In this document: in pieces, positions 1 to 6,168 of the stretch | How the letters are laid out: each line of letters opens with the position of its first letter | How positions within the stretch are numbered: the stretch's first letter is position 1 | Source: an uncultured Dokdonia sp. | GTDB lineage: Bacteria > Bacteroidota > Bacteroidia > Flavobacteriales > Flavobacteriaceae | Assembly: GCA_937124495.1 (NCBI GenBank) | Contig: CAKZKZ010000920.1 | Span: 1 to 8,708 of the forward strand | DNA: 8,708 nt | Direction: 5' to 3' | Notes under the pieces: model-generated | Databases searched by the model: none | Seen by the model: only the letters and a program-made list of their open reading frames with translations | What the model was told of the DNA's origin: nothing | Made by a program: the position numbers and the translations under genes

Positions 1-880
1 CTCCTTCTTCTGTAAAAGTGAAAGAAACCGTTTTTTGATTGTCAAAAGAACTGGTGTCAAAACCTTCTAAAGACCAAGCGAAACTTGAAAAATCAGAATC
101 GTTGTTTAAGGTAAACTCTTTTGTTACAGTTCCTGCATCTTCGTCTTTAGTGCTATTGATTTCTACAACATCAGCATTAATTACAGCATTAACAGTAACT
201 TGGATTGTTTTTTCTGATGAACCATAAGCATTTGTTGCTGTTAATTTTACATCATAAGTTCCTGCTTCTGCATAAGTAACAGATGGATTCATTAAGCTAC
301 TTGTAGTTCCATCTCCAAAATTCCAAGCATAACTGATTGGTGCAGTTGGCTGTGAATTTGAACCAGTATTACTTGCATTTGCAAATACAAAGTTATTACC
401 CACAAAACATTGACTATCATTATTAACTGTAAAGTCTGTAATTGGTGCAACTTTAGCATCTTGAGGGCTGTAAACATCGCCTTCAAAAACTTCGCAAGCT
501 ACATTTCCATCTTCGATATTTAAAGATTTACCAATAATTTGACCAGAAATTGCAGCTGTATTTGTTGCTTTAGAAATATCTGCAAAAGATGCAAAAAGAC
601 TTCCAATAACTTCATTAGTTCCATCAACATTTAATGCTGTTGTGTTGTAAAAATTATAGATGATAAACGCGCCTTCTTCTGCACTAATATCAGTTTGTTT
701 CCAAACATTCCAGTTAAAAGTATCAGCAGTATCAACATTTATGATTAAAATTCTGTTTGCATTTGGCTTTTCAAAGAAATTGATAGTAGTTACATTGTTT
801 AAATCTTCTCCAGTAATATTTAAGTAATTGATAATAGCAGAATGATTATTCATCATAGTGAACGTATTAAATCTTATCAG
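1..880 (-). pseudogene. 5'-truncated choice-of-anchor A / PKD-domain surface protein (3' end beyond window)
   Basis: An open minus-strand frame runs from a stop at 905-907 to the left edge, about 300 codons, with no credible start or signal peptide; the first in-frame ATG is at 856. Going N to C, codons between about 860 and 480 read like a choice-of-anchor A domain: an ILIINVD strand, then GAFIIYNF, then a GSLFASFADI stretch and SGQIIGKSLNIEDG, ending at CEVFEG. A PKD domain follows at about 448-185 with SYAWNFGDGTTS, AGTYDVKLTATN and a closing QVTVNAV. A further beta-rich segment continues off the edge. Proteins of this type are secreted by Sec and carry a C-terminal anchor or type IX sorting domain, which would lie outside the window. 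The N-terminus, with its signal peptide, is missing because the frame runs into mnmA sequence at about 877-884. The family call is firm. Whether the gene is truly dead or only misassembled cannot be told from here. Confidence 0.75.
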
Positions 881-984
881 TTTTTCATCAAAAGACCAAT
901 GTCCTTATATCCCTGTTCTTTTAATAGATAGGCAGCTACACTACTATCTACGCCTCCACTAAGACCTACTACTACTGTTTTCAT
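877..984 (-). pseudogene. mnmA: mnmA 5' fragment (tRNA-specific 2-thiouridylase), truncated after about 35 codons
   Basis: ATG at 984-982 opens a frame beginning MKTVVVGLSGGVDSSVAAYL and continuing KEQGYKDIGLLMKN before TGA at 879-877. This is the canonical N-terminus of MnmA, which thiolates U34 of Lys, Glu and Gln tRNAs using sulfur relayed from a cysteine desulfurase. SGGVDSS (residues 9-15) is the ATP-pyrophosphatase PP-loop that binds ATP. Normal MnmA is roughly 360-400 residues and continues after MKN with W-H-D; here the match stops at MKN and the sequence becomes that of the neighbouring surface-protein gene. Only about a tenth of the gene is present, so it cannot be functional. Because MnmA is normally single-copy and important for growth, either a full copy exists elsewhere or the junction is an assembly error. 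Its upstream side (985-1484) is repeat-rich and shows no TAnnTTTG box. Confidence 0.85.
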
Positions 985-1027
985 ACTTTTCTCCACAACC
1001 CTCTTTAAAGGAAAGGGCGTTTTACTC

Positions 1028-1047
1028 ATTCCCGTATAGACGGGAAT
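1028..1047. repeat. Inverted repeat ATTCCCGT-N4-ACGGGAAT
   Basis: Perfect 8-bp arms at 1028-1035 and 1040-1047 enclose ATAG. The flanks (TC before, CTCA after) match the frame of a short palindrome common between flavobacterial genes, as far as I recall. There is no T-run, so it does not look like an intrinsic terminator. Confidence 0.7.
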
Positions 1048-1290
1048 CTCATGTTATTAATTCTCGATGTTGTTTTTACGCTTCAACTAAGCACTTCGAT
1101 AAGCTCCTTGTGATAACCATTTATTACTTATACGAATCAAGGGTCGAGGTATTAAACCACAGATCCCGCTAAAAAAGTGGGATTAGTTCAACTTGCTATT
1201 TTGAATTCGTCCTTTGGGCTTTTCAAAACAGCGTTTCACTAATAAGGTACCCTTTCCGTCAATGATATCGCTATCGCTTTATCATTGCCA

Positions 1291-1311
1291 CCTTTCCCTT
1301 AAAGGGAAAGG
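1291..1311. repeat. Inverted repeat CCTTTCCCTT-A-AAGGGAAAGG
   Basis: Perfect 10-bp arms flank a single central A. A decayed relative lies at 999-1017 in the same spacer. It could extrude as a cruciform, but the one-base loop argues against a simple RNA hairpin terminator. Confidence 0.7.
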
Positions 1312-1409
1312 AGCTTTTAGATATTTAAAATCCAACTCTTTATTCATATTACTTATACTAATATAACATTTTAAAATAGCGCCATACACTCTTTATCACC
1401 TTTTTAATT

Positions 1410-1426
1410 CCTCCCCTTTGGGGAGG
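1410..1426. repeat. Inverted repeat CCTCCCC-TTT-GGGGAGG downstream of the DUF3179 gene
   Basis: Perfect 7-bp GC-rich arms with a 3-nt spacer, about 60 bp beyond the DUF3179 stop. In the minus-strand transcript the hairpin would be followed by an A-rich stretch, not U-rich, so it is not a canonical intrinsic terminator even though it is well placed. It is followed on the plus strand by GGAGGGGAT, giving a second copy of the G-rich arm. Confidence 0.6.
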
Positions 1427-1484
1427 TTAGGAGGGGATATAAAGCATTGCAAAATTACGCAATTATTTACCGTTGTACTAGGGC

Positions 1485-2873
1485 TTATTTTACAAGCTTC
1501 GTATCTGGATATGCTGCTTGCCAACCAAACCAAAAGGCATTAAAAGTGTGTATTCTAGGAAGTATTTTACCCGAAGTGTTTTCGATACGATCTTCATAGA
1601 CCGTCCAAGTCTCTCCTCTTGCATCAATGGCTGTGGTATGTTGATCGTATTTTTTAAAGGTTACGTTTGTTGCATCATACACTCTATTGGCGCCTGTTTT
1701 ATCTGTAAACACTACAAATCGGATATCTCCAATAGTTGATTGATAGATAGGATTTTTCTTTAGGTATTTCACTGAAATTGCTAAAGGTTGCTCTGGATAT
1801 TCGGGTAATCGAATCGCGAGTATGGATTGTTTGTTTTTTAGTTTCCCGTCTACTGATGGGACATTGAACATGAGATTGTCATCTGCAAAATAGGCTTGGT
1901 AGGCAATGCCTTCTCCATAATCTCGTTGGTATCCTGTATTTACTGATAGTACTTGTGTTTCTGGGTGACGTTTTTTCCACTCTCCCCAAGTGGTGGTGAC
2001 GACACTTAAATACTCCATTTGTATGCCTTTGCTCACCAAAGGGCCAACCACAGGTTTTCCTTCTAAGGTACTCCACAACGATTGTGTTGCTTTATCATAC
2101 ATTAATTTGTTAGATCGATATAGGAAGCCGCTAGTCCCCATTTCATGTATCGTACCATTTACTTCGCTTTTATAAAGAATGACGGTACCACAAAGGGTAC
2201 AATAAACCCCTGTTACTGGGATTCCTCCTACCTCATCAACAAACATTTCATGCCAAGCAAGAATACGTTTAGGATACGCCCTTGCTTCTCCATTGACTTT
2301 TATTCCAAACACAATATGATCATCTTCAAGATAACTCGCACGATTTGCAGGGATCATGCTTGGGTTTCGTAATGGTGGAATCCCATCTTGTTTTACACCT
2401 CCCCAACGTATTTCATCCAGACGTATCAAACCTGTTGCTTGTCTGTATTGAAAATAATTTTCAAATTTTGGGTCTAATGATTTGTGAAGTTGGGATTTAA
2501 AATAAGCATAATCAGGATGTAGATTTTGCTCTTTATTCCACAAGTATTCATACCAGCTATTAAAATTAAGTCCGAAATTTTGTTTTGTTTTCTTTTGTAA
2601 TAATAATGCCATTTTAAAACCTACATCAGATGAATATCCAAAGTACATAACCTCTAGTGCCATGATTTCAAATGTAGAGTTCCATTTTTTTTCAATAGTT
2701 TTTAATATCCTTCCTTGTGTTTCTTTACTTGATGTAGTAACAAGGTCTATGAAGTGATGGACATCGCTGTCTTGTGATATTACTTCTTGTGCTTGTAATT
2801 GCTGATGGGTTAGAAATGCTATCGAAACCCCTAGTAAAGGGATCAATAACCTTTTTTTTATCATGTGTAACAT
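1485..2873 (-). CDS. DUF3179 domain-containing exported protein
   Basis: This 462-residue protein belongs to the DUF3179 family, whose biochemical role is unknown. The N-terminus has a basic start followed by a hydrophobic stretch (about residues 9-21) and a likely signal-peptidase I site after LQAQ near residue 29, so it should be periplasmic or exported. Residues 35-150 form a helical, charged region without a recognised domain. The DUF3179 part begins near residue 151 and contains IPANRA, a WHE at 207-209, VYCTLCGT with Cys225 and Cys228, YDKATQSLWS at 259-268, and a TTWGEWKKRHPETQVLS stretch, all typical of the family. The conserved CxxC suggests a metal or redox site, but this is inference. 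The start could also be Met4 (ATG at 2864), which leaves a better-shaped signal peptide. It is transcribed alone, divergent from the HD gene. Two near-matches to the -7 box with one extra base (CAAATAGTA and CAAATATTA on the plus strand, about 2895-2920) lie upstream. Confidence 0.9.
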   Translation of the reverse strand: MLHMIKKRLLIPLLGVSIAFLTHQQLQAQEVISQDSDVHHFIDLVTTSSKETQGRILKTIEKKWNSTFEIMALEVMYFGYSSDVGFKMALLLQKKTKQNFGLNFNSWYEYLWNKEQNLHPDYAYFKSQLHKSLDPKFENYFQYRQATGLIRLDEIRWGGVKQDGIPPLRNPSMIPANRASYLEDDHIVFGIKVNGEARAYPKRILAWHEMFVDEVGGIPVTGVYCTLCGTVILYKSEVNGTIHEMGTSGFLYRSNKLMYDKATQSLWSTLEGKPVVGPLVSKGIQMEYLSVVTTTWGEWKKRHPETQVLSVNTGYQRDYGEGIAYQAYFADDNLMFNVPSVDGKLKNKQSILAIRLPEYPEQPLAISVKYLKKNPIYQSTIGDIRFVVFTDKTGANRVYDATNVTFKKYDQHTTAIDARGETWTVYEDRIENTSGKILPRIHTFNAFWFGWQAAYPDTKLVK

Positions 2874-3054
2874 AGCATTTCTTTTGAAAGTCGTTACAAA
2901 TAGTAAAATCTAACAAATATTAAGAATACCTTTACAATTACATCTATAATGAATAGATATATTTAGACAGGTATAAGATATCTACTCCCTGTAGAAAGTC
3001 ACCTATGATACTTTGTTGTCTATCGTGCGAGTGATATCATTTGAAAATTAAAAT
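2874..3054. promoter_or_regulatory. Divergent promoter region between the DUF3179 and HD-domain genes
   Basis: This 181-bp AT-rich gap must hold promoters for both flanking genes. I see no exact TAnnTTTG on either strand. Near-matches with altered spacing are TACTTTG and TATCATTTG on the plus strand, the latter just ahead of the ATG at 3055, and CAAATAGTA and CAAATATTA for the minus strand. A small inverted repeat ATCTAT-AATGA-ATAGAT lies near 2942-2958. None of these is strong enough to call as a defined promoter. Confidence 0.4.
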
Positions 3055-3582
3055 ATGCTACAAAAAACAATAGAATACGCAACAAATAGACATCAAAAAG
3101 TCAATCATACATACGGAAATAAAGAATATTCTTTTCATCTAAACATGGTCTACGAAGTTGCTAAAAAGTTTATTTATTTAATAGATGAGAAAGAAAGAGA
3201 ACATGTGTATTGTGGGTGTTGGGTGCATGATATCATAGAGGATGCTAGAGAAACCTACCATGATGTATTAGAAAATACAAATGAAACTGTTGCTGAACTT
3301 TCGTATGCGCTTACCAATGAAAAAGGTAGAAATAGAAGTGAGAGAGCCAATGATAAGTATTACAGAGAAATGCATGAAATACCCAACGCTGTTTTTATAA
3401 AGTTTTGCGACCGAATTGCAAACATGACACATTCAAAAGAACAGCATTCTAAAATGTTTGATAAGTATAAGAAAGAGAACGATAACTTCATTAAAAAACT
3501 GTATCAACCTGAATTAATCGATATGATACATCACATTGAAACGTTGTTAAATGAACAAGTAATAACAAACAAAAAACAGTAG
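3055..3582 (+). CDS. Small HD-domain metal-dependent phosphohydrolase, SpoT/MESH1-hydrolase-like
   Basis: This 175-residue soluble protein has no signal peptide and consists of a single HD domain. The metal ligands are visible: His28 in FHLNMV, His58-Asp59 in VHDIIEDA, and Asp119 in FCDRIANM. The HDxxED form with Glu62 and Asp63, and the DRxxN with Asn123, are characteristic of the ppGpp 3'-pyrophosphohydrolase branch (SpoT, RSH and MESH1 small alarmone hydrolases); the 61-residue His58-Asp119 and 4-residue Asp119-Asn123 spacings match what I recall for MESH1. It differs in the N-terminal part, which lacks the usual R-K-x-G-x-P-Y-x-x-H-P run and has HL in place of HP. Substrate is therefore uncertain: (p)ppGpp, NADPH or another nucleotide. 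It has no synthetase, TGS or ACT domain, so it is a stand-alone hydrolase. The ATG is preceded by an A-rich leader without Shine-Dalgarno. The stop codon lies inside the left arm of the downstream hairpin. Confidence 0.82.
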   Translation: MLQKTIEYATNRHQKVNHTYGNKEYSFHLNMVYEVAKKFIYLIDEKEREHVYCGCWVHDIIEDARETYHDVLENTNETVAELSYALTNEKGRNRSERANDKYYREMHEIPNAVFIKFCDRIANMTHSKEQHSKMFDKYKKENDNFIKKLYQPELIDMIHHIETLLNEQVITNKKQ

Positions 3583-3605
3583 CTAGGAAAATCTAACTAC
3601 TGTTT
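3574..3605 (+). terminator. Hairpin overlapping the stop codon of the HD gene
   Basis: Arms AAACAGTAG (3574-3582) and CTACTGTTT (3597-3605) pair perfectly, with an inner TAG/CTA extension past one mismatch and a GAAAAT loop. The left arm contains the TAG stop of the HD gene. The U-run is only three bases, so termination is likely but may depend on the second, stronger hairpin about 40 bp on. Confidence 0.55.
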
Positions 3606-3642
3606 CATAAAATTAACTATCTATACAGTCCCCCAACTTTAT

Positions 3643-3685
3643 AATAGTTATGTAGTAAACCTAACGTGTTTACTACATAACTATT
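3643..3685. terminator. Bidirectional terminator: 18-bp perfect inverted repeat
   Basis: The arms at 3643-3660 and 3668-3685 are perfectly complementary over 18 bp around a 7-nt loop (CTAACGT). The flanks give A/T-rich tails on both strands (TTTATA on the right, TATAAAGTT read on the minus strand). It lies between two convergent genes, 60 bp after the HD gene stop and 10 bp from the stop of the beta-helix gene, which is exactly where a shared terminator is expected. Confidence 0.8.
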
Positions 3686-3695
3686 TTATATCAAG

Positions 3696-5036
3696 TTAAT
3701 CTTGTGCTTGTTTTGGAATATTACATCCCATACCATTCCATGCAAAACGGCCAGCTGGTAATGCTTCATCTACAGAAATAAGTGGCAAAAACACTTCTGC
3801 ATCCATAGCCACTTCACCTCCTTGTTGATTCAATCCAAAAATACTACGTAACTGATTAGCTCCTGTATTAGGAACACTTACGGCAGCATCTACTTGCTCT
3901 CTAGTGATAATATCTCTTCCTGCATAGATTTTTGCCCATCGTTCTGCTACAGGGATACTTATTAATAACCCTTGATTTCCATCACTTTCTTCGTGTACTA
4001 ATGTGGCTTCATCTATCATATCTTCAGCAGCCATTTTATCATTTATTTCTTTGTAATCGTATTTCCCGTTACCCGTAAAAAGATTATTCATCATTTTAAG
4101 CTTTGCCCCTTTGTTATAAAGACCTCCCATGTGCCCATATCCTAATGCGTTATTAAATACATCGGCGGTTAGGTTACTATCAAACGCCATGGCATCTCCT
4201 CCATAAGAAGCGATAGCATCATGCTTCCACGTAAATAGACAGGTATTATTAGTTATTGTAAAATGAGGAATTACAGAATCATCAGATCCCACATATCCCG
4301 TACGTGCATGAATCCCATATCCTGTGTTATTTATGGTAAAGTTATTTTTGATCGTTCCTTTACCTCCTTTAAATACGCGTACAGAGATGGCACCTTCTGT
4401 AGGTGCCGTGTTCATCACTACACAGTTTTGTACCGTAACATTGGTATAATGGCTTGCCACAATCACAATTCCTCCAGATTCTGGGGATGGGTTTTGTTGT
4501 GACTTAGGGCTCGCCTGACGGCGTATGGCTAAATTTTCATTTTTATGATATCTATTACGGGGTCCGTTATCTACAATAATACCCGCAACAACAATATTTC
4601 CTCCTGTAGACTTCTGTCCATTACTTTCTCGTTGTTGATCAGTACGAATATAAATTCTAGGATCTGTCAGTTTCATATACTCATTTACCCCTGTAAAGAT
4701 CGTTTTATGAGCTTCCCAAGGATCTCTGGTTGAAAATGTAACATCATACCCTCCATAAATTTGAACAGGTACATTAATCTCATCAGCTCCTCTTTTTCCT
4801 TTACTCATATAGACACCTTCTGCAATATGAATACGATCATTAGGTTTTAGTAAGTGAATGATATTTCCTAAATCTTTTGCTGGGCGTTCTTTAGTTCCAA
4901 GTTTACCCGATCCAGTTGTTTTACTCACATACCAATCTCGCCCTTGATTTGAAAAATTAGTGGAAGTTTGTGAATTTCCTACAAAATACGTTAGTAACAA
5001 TAGACAAAAAGCTAAATATTTGATTTGTTTTTTCAT
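3696..5036 (-). CDS. Secreted right-handed parallel beta-helix protein (DUF1565-like N-terminus)
   Basis: This 446-residue protein has a clear signal peptide (MKKQ start, hydrophobic core to about residue 19, cleavage near GNSQ at 20-23). Residues 34-80 (RDWYVSKTTGSGKLGTKERP, then IHLLKPNDRIHIAEGVY) match the opening of DUF1565/pectate-lyase-like beta-helices: a short extended strand, a G-T-x-x-x-P turn and a first helix rung. Residues about 150-320 show short strand-turn repeats with NNFTINNTGYGI, NNTCLF and NNLFTGNG, the Asn-ladder pattern of parallel beta-helices. Residues about 325-400 break this pattern with a charged helical segment (DKMAAEDMIDEATLVHEE, then AERWAKIYAGRDIITREQVDAA). I see no clear catalytic set of a polysaccharide lyase, so the enzymatic role is open; substrate binding or structure is possible. 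There is no type IX sorting-like C-terminal domain. It is transcribed alone and ends 10 bp before the shared terminator. Confidence 0.82.
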   Translation of the reverse strand: MKKQIKYLAFCLLLLTYFVGNSQTSTNFSNQGRDWYVSKTTGSGKLGTKERPAKDLGNIIHLLKPNDRIHIAEGVYMSKGKRGADEINVPVQIYGGYDVTFSTRDPWEAHKTIFTGVNEYMKLTDPRIYIRTDQQRESNGQKSTGGNIVVAGIIVDNGPRNRYHKNENLAIRRQASPKSQQNPSPESGGIVIVASHYTNVTVQNCVVMNTAPTEGAISVRVFKGGKGTIKNNFTINNTGYGIHARTGYVGSDDSVIPHFTITNNTCLFTWKHDAIASYGGDAMAFDSNLTADVFNNALGYGHMGGLYNKGAKLKMMNNLFTGNGKYDYKEINDKMAAEDMIDEATLVHEESDGNQGLLISIPVAERWAKIYAGRDIITREQVDAAVSVPNTGANQLRSIFGLNQQGGEVAMDAEVFLPLISVDEALPAGRFAWNGMGCNIPKQAQD

Positions 5037-5262
5037 TGTATTAAAATTTAGTGCTGTTATTTAATCAGGACTGAACTATTCTTCAATGATTAAAACTATT
5101 ACGATTCTGTTAAAGTCTTGTATTTATTTAGTGAATGGGGTCAATTAATTAGTGAATGTAGTATCAAGCTTCAAGAATTACTTAAAATGTAAGGAATTTT
5201 AGAGCATAAAGGATTCTCTAGGTACAGCAAGAAAATGTACCTTCTTCTATGTATTGCTGTGG

Positions 5263-5282
5263 TATGCTTTCGCGAAAGCATA
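5263..5282. repeat. Perfect 20-bp palindrome TATGCTTTCGCGAAAGCATA
   Basis: A self-complementary sequence without spacer, centred on CGCG between 5272 and 5273. The core GCTTTCGCGAAAGC is, as far as I recall, an over-represented palindrome in some marine flavobacterial genomes. Within this window I see it once. A dyad with no loop suits a protein-binding or methylation site better than an RNA hairpin. Confidence 0.8.
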
Positions 5283-5371
5283 AAAGAGGCTTTTTAAAAA
5301 GGTTTCAATTTCTCCTTAGTTTGACAACTAGTATGATGAGATTCTGAAATAAATTCAAAATGACGTTTTAA

Positions 5372-5401
5372 ATTACTTTTTAGACAATTTCATAAAGTAA
5401 T
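5372..5401 (-). terminator. Weak candidate terminator of the YwqK-family gene
   Basis: Arms ATTACTTT (5372-5379) and AAAGTAAT (5394-5401) pair over 8 bp with a 14-nt loop, beginning 3 bp past the YwqK stop on the minus strand. The stem is AT-rich and is followed by only a short U-rich tail, so this is tentative. Confidence 0.35.
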
Positions 5402-5404
5402 CAC

Positions 5405-6097
5405 TTAGTGTACGCCTATTTTATTGAGAGGGAATTTAAGTGTTTTATCTAATTTCCCATTGATATAATACTTCCAAGTTCCGTGTTTCTTATTGTCTTT
5501 GTAGCTACCTTCACGCATGATGGTACCATCAAGACCATATAATTTAACAGGGCCATGTAGTTTTCCATCTACATGGGTATATGTTTTTACAATCACTCCG
5601 CTTTCAGAATAATGTGTTTCTGTTCCGTTTTCTTTTCCATTTACATACAGCATACGTTGTGCAACAGCCCCATTCTCAAAATAAACAACACGTTCTCCTT
5701 CTAAGAAATTATTTTTATACATTTCTTCTGTCATGATCCTTTTACCATCTTGATGATAATAAACCCATTTCCCTTCTCGAGAACGTAGTTTCATTTTACC
5801 TTCACTCACTTTTTTTCCAGCAGTGGTATAAAAAATAACATCCAAAAGTTCATTCCCGTCGGTATAGATTTTGACTGCTGTTGGGTGCCCTCCAGTTTTA
5901 TCATAAAATTTAAATGTACCTATTTCCTTCCCGTGATTAAAAGCACCCTCATATCGTAACTGCTTTGACCCATCATAAAATTTGTGCCAAGGACCATGCT
6001 TTTTATTATTTGCATCTGTTTTGTTAAATTCTTGAGCATTTCCAAGAAAAGACGAACAAAAACAGAAAACTATAAAAATTAAAATTTGTTTAACCAT
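5405..6097 (-). CDS. Secreted YwqK/MORN_2-repeat protein
   Basis: This 230-residue protein has a signal peptide (VKQ start, hydrophobic core ILIFIVFCFCSSFLG, cleavage near GNAQ at residues 19-22) followed by about six MORN_2-type repeats of roughly 20-24 residues. Typical units are KKHGPWHKFYDGSKQ (32-46), REGKWVYYHQDGKR (107-120), LEGERVVYFENGAV (132-145), ENGTETHYSESGVI (156-169), LHGPVKLYGLDGTI (180-193) and KKHGTWKYYINGKL (203-216); each has G-x-W/Y-x-x-Y/F followed by a D/N-G turn. The family is often auto-named YwqK antitoxin, but nothing here suggests a toxin partner. With a signal peptide, a periplasmic or surface role is more likely, perhaps ligand or membrane binding; function is unknown. 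Start choice is supported by the signal peptide and by a -7 box about 49 bp upstream. It diverges from the FAS1 lipoprotein gene and shares its promoter region. Confidence 0.88.
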   Translation of the reverse strand: MVKQILIFIVFCFCSSFLGNAQEFNKTDANNKKHGPWHKFYDGSKQLRYEGAFNHGKEIGTFKFYDKTGGHPTAVKIYTDGNELLDVIFYTTAGKKVSEGKMKLRSREGKWVYYHQDGKRIMTEEMYKNNFLEGERVVYFENGAVAQRMLYVNGKENGTETHYSESGVIVKTYTHVDGKLHGPVKLYGLDGTIMREGSYKDNKKHGTWKYYINGKLDKTLKFPLNKIGVH

Positions 6098-6137
6098 TTT
6101 ATAGGGTATTGAACTATTTATTTATCAGTGATACACA

Positions 6138-6153
6138 TATATTTGCAAATATA
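6138..6153. promoter_or_regulatory. Palindromic divergent promoter: TATATTTG on both strands
   Basis: TATATTTGCAAATATA is a perfect 16-bp palindrome. Each half is an exact Bacteroidetes -7 box (TAnnTTTG): 6138-6145 faces the FAS1 gene at 6169 (23 nt before its ATG) and 6153-6146 faces the YwqK gene at 6097 (48 nt before its ATG). A -33 TTG at the usual spacing is not evident on either strand: the plus-strand TTG at 6109-6111 is too far, the minus-strand one at 6166-6164 too near. Overlapping boxes imply that polymerase binding in one direction would block the other. Confidence 0.7.
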
Positions 6154-6168
6154 TAATGTATATCAAAT

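Larger units (their letters stand above)
985..1484. repeat. 500-bp non-coding stretch made of eroded intergenic palindromes
   Basis: No gene is visible on either strand. The stretch holds a series of short inverted repeats: an imperfect one at 999-1017 (CCCTCTTTAAAGGAAAGGG), 1028-1047 (ATTCCCGT/ACGGGAAT), a TCCCGC/GTGGGA pair near 1167-1184, AATGATA/TATCATT around 1260-1287, 1291-1311 (CCTTTCCCTT/AAGGGAAAGG) and 1410-1426 (CCTCCCC/GGGGAGG). Around 1090-1115 the minus strand reads like a decayed form of the GAGCTTGTCGAAGTG-type repeat that I remember from many Bacteroidetes intergenic regions. The arms resemble each other across elements (the 999-1017 and 1291-1311 copies share the CCCTTT/AAAGGG core). 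I read this as accumulated non-coding repeats, not a single regulatory locus; the links to known repeats are from memory. Confidence 0.6.
5037..5404. other. 368-bp intergenic stretch upstream of the beta-helix gene
   Basis: No gene is visible. It must carry the promoter of the beta-helix gene, but no exact minus-strand TAnnTTTG (CAAAnnTA on the plus strand) is present. It contains a small hairpin AGGTACA/TGTACCT (5220-5226 and 5236-5242), the 20-bp palindrome at 5263-5282, a CTTTTTAAAAAG palindrome at 5290-5301, and a possible terminator for the YwqK gene at 5372-5401. Confidence 0.6.

Noticed and set aside
39..227. A 62-codon plus-strand frame
   Set aside because: It is antisense to the PKD protein frame and has no recognisable domain.
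292..486. A 64-codon minus-strand frame
   Set aside because: It is out of frame with the PKD and choice-of-anchor domain reading and gives a low-complexity product with no family match; the real frame is the neighbouring one.
877..984. A small functional peptide encoded by the mnmA fragment
   Set aside because: The sequence is simply the conserved N-terminus of MnmA cut at a junction; a PP-loop alone would not fold into an active domain.
985..1484. CRISPR array or tRNA cluster in the palindrome-rich spacer
   Set aside because: The repeats are short, dissimilar and irregularly spaced, and no cloverleaf or regular spacer pattern is visible.
1518..2372. Several short frames overlapping the DUF3179 gene on both strands
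   Set aside because: All lie within a gene with strong family motifs and show no plausible product of their own.
5405..6097. Toxin-antitoxin system based on the YwqK antitoxin family name
   Set aside because: The protein has a signal peptide and no adjacent toxin gene; the antitoxin label is a transferred family name.
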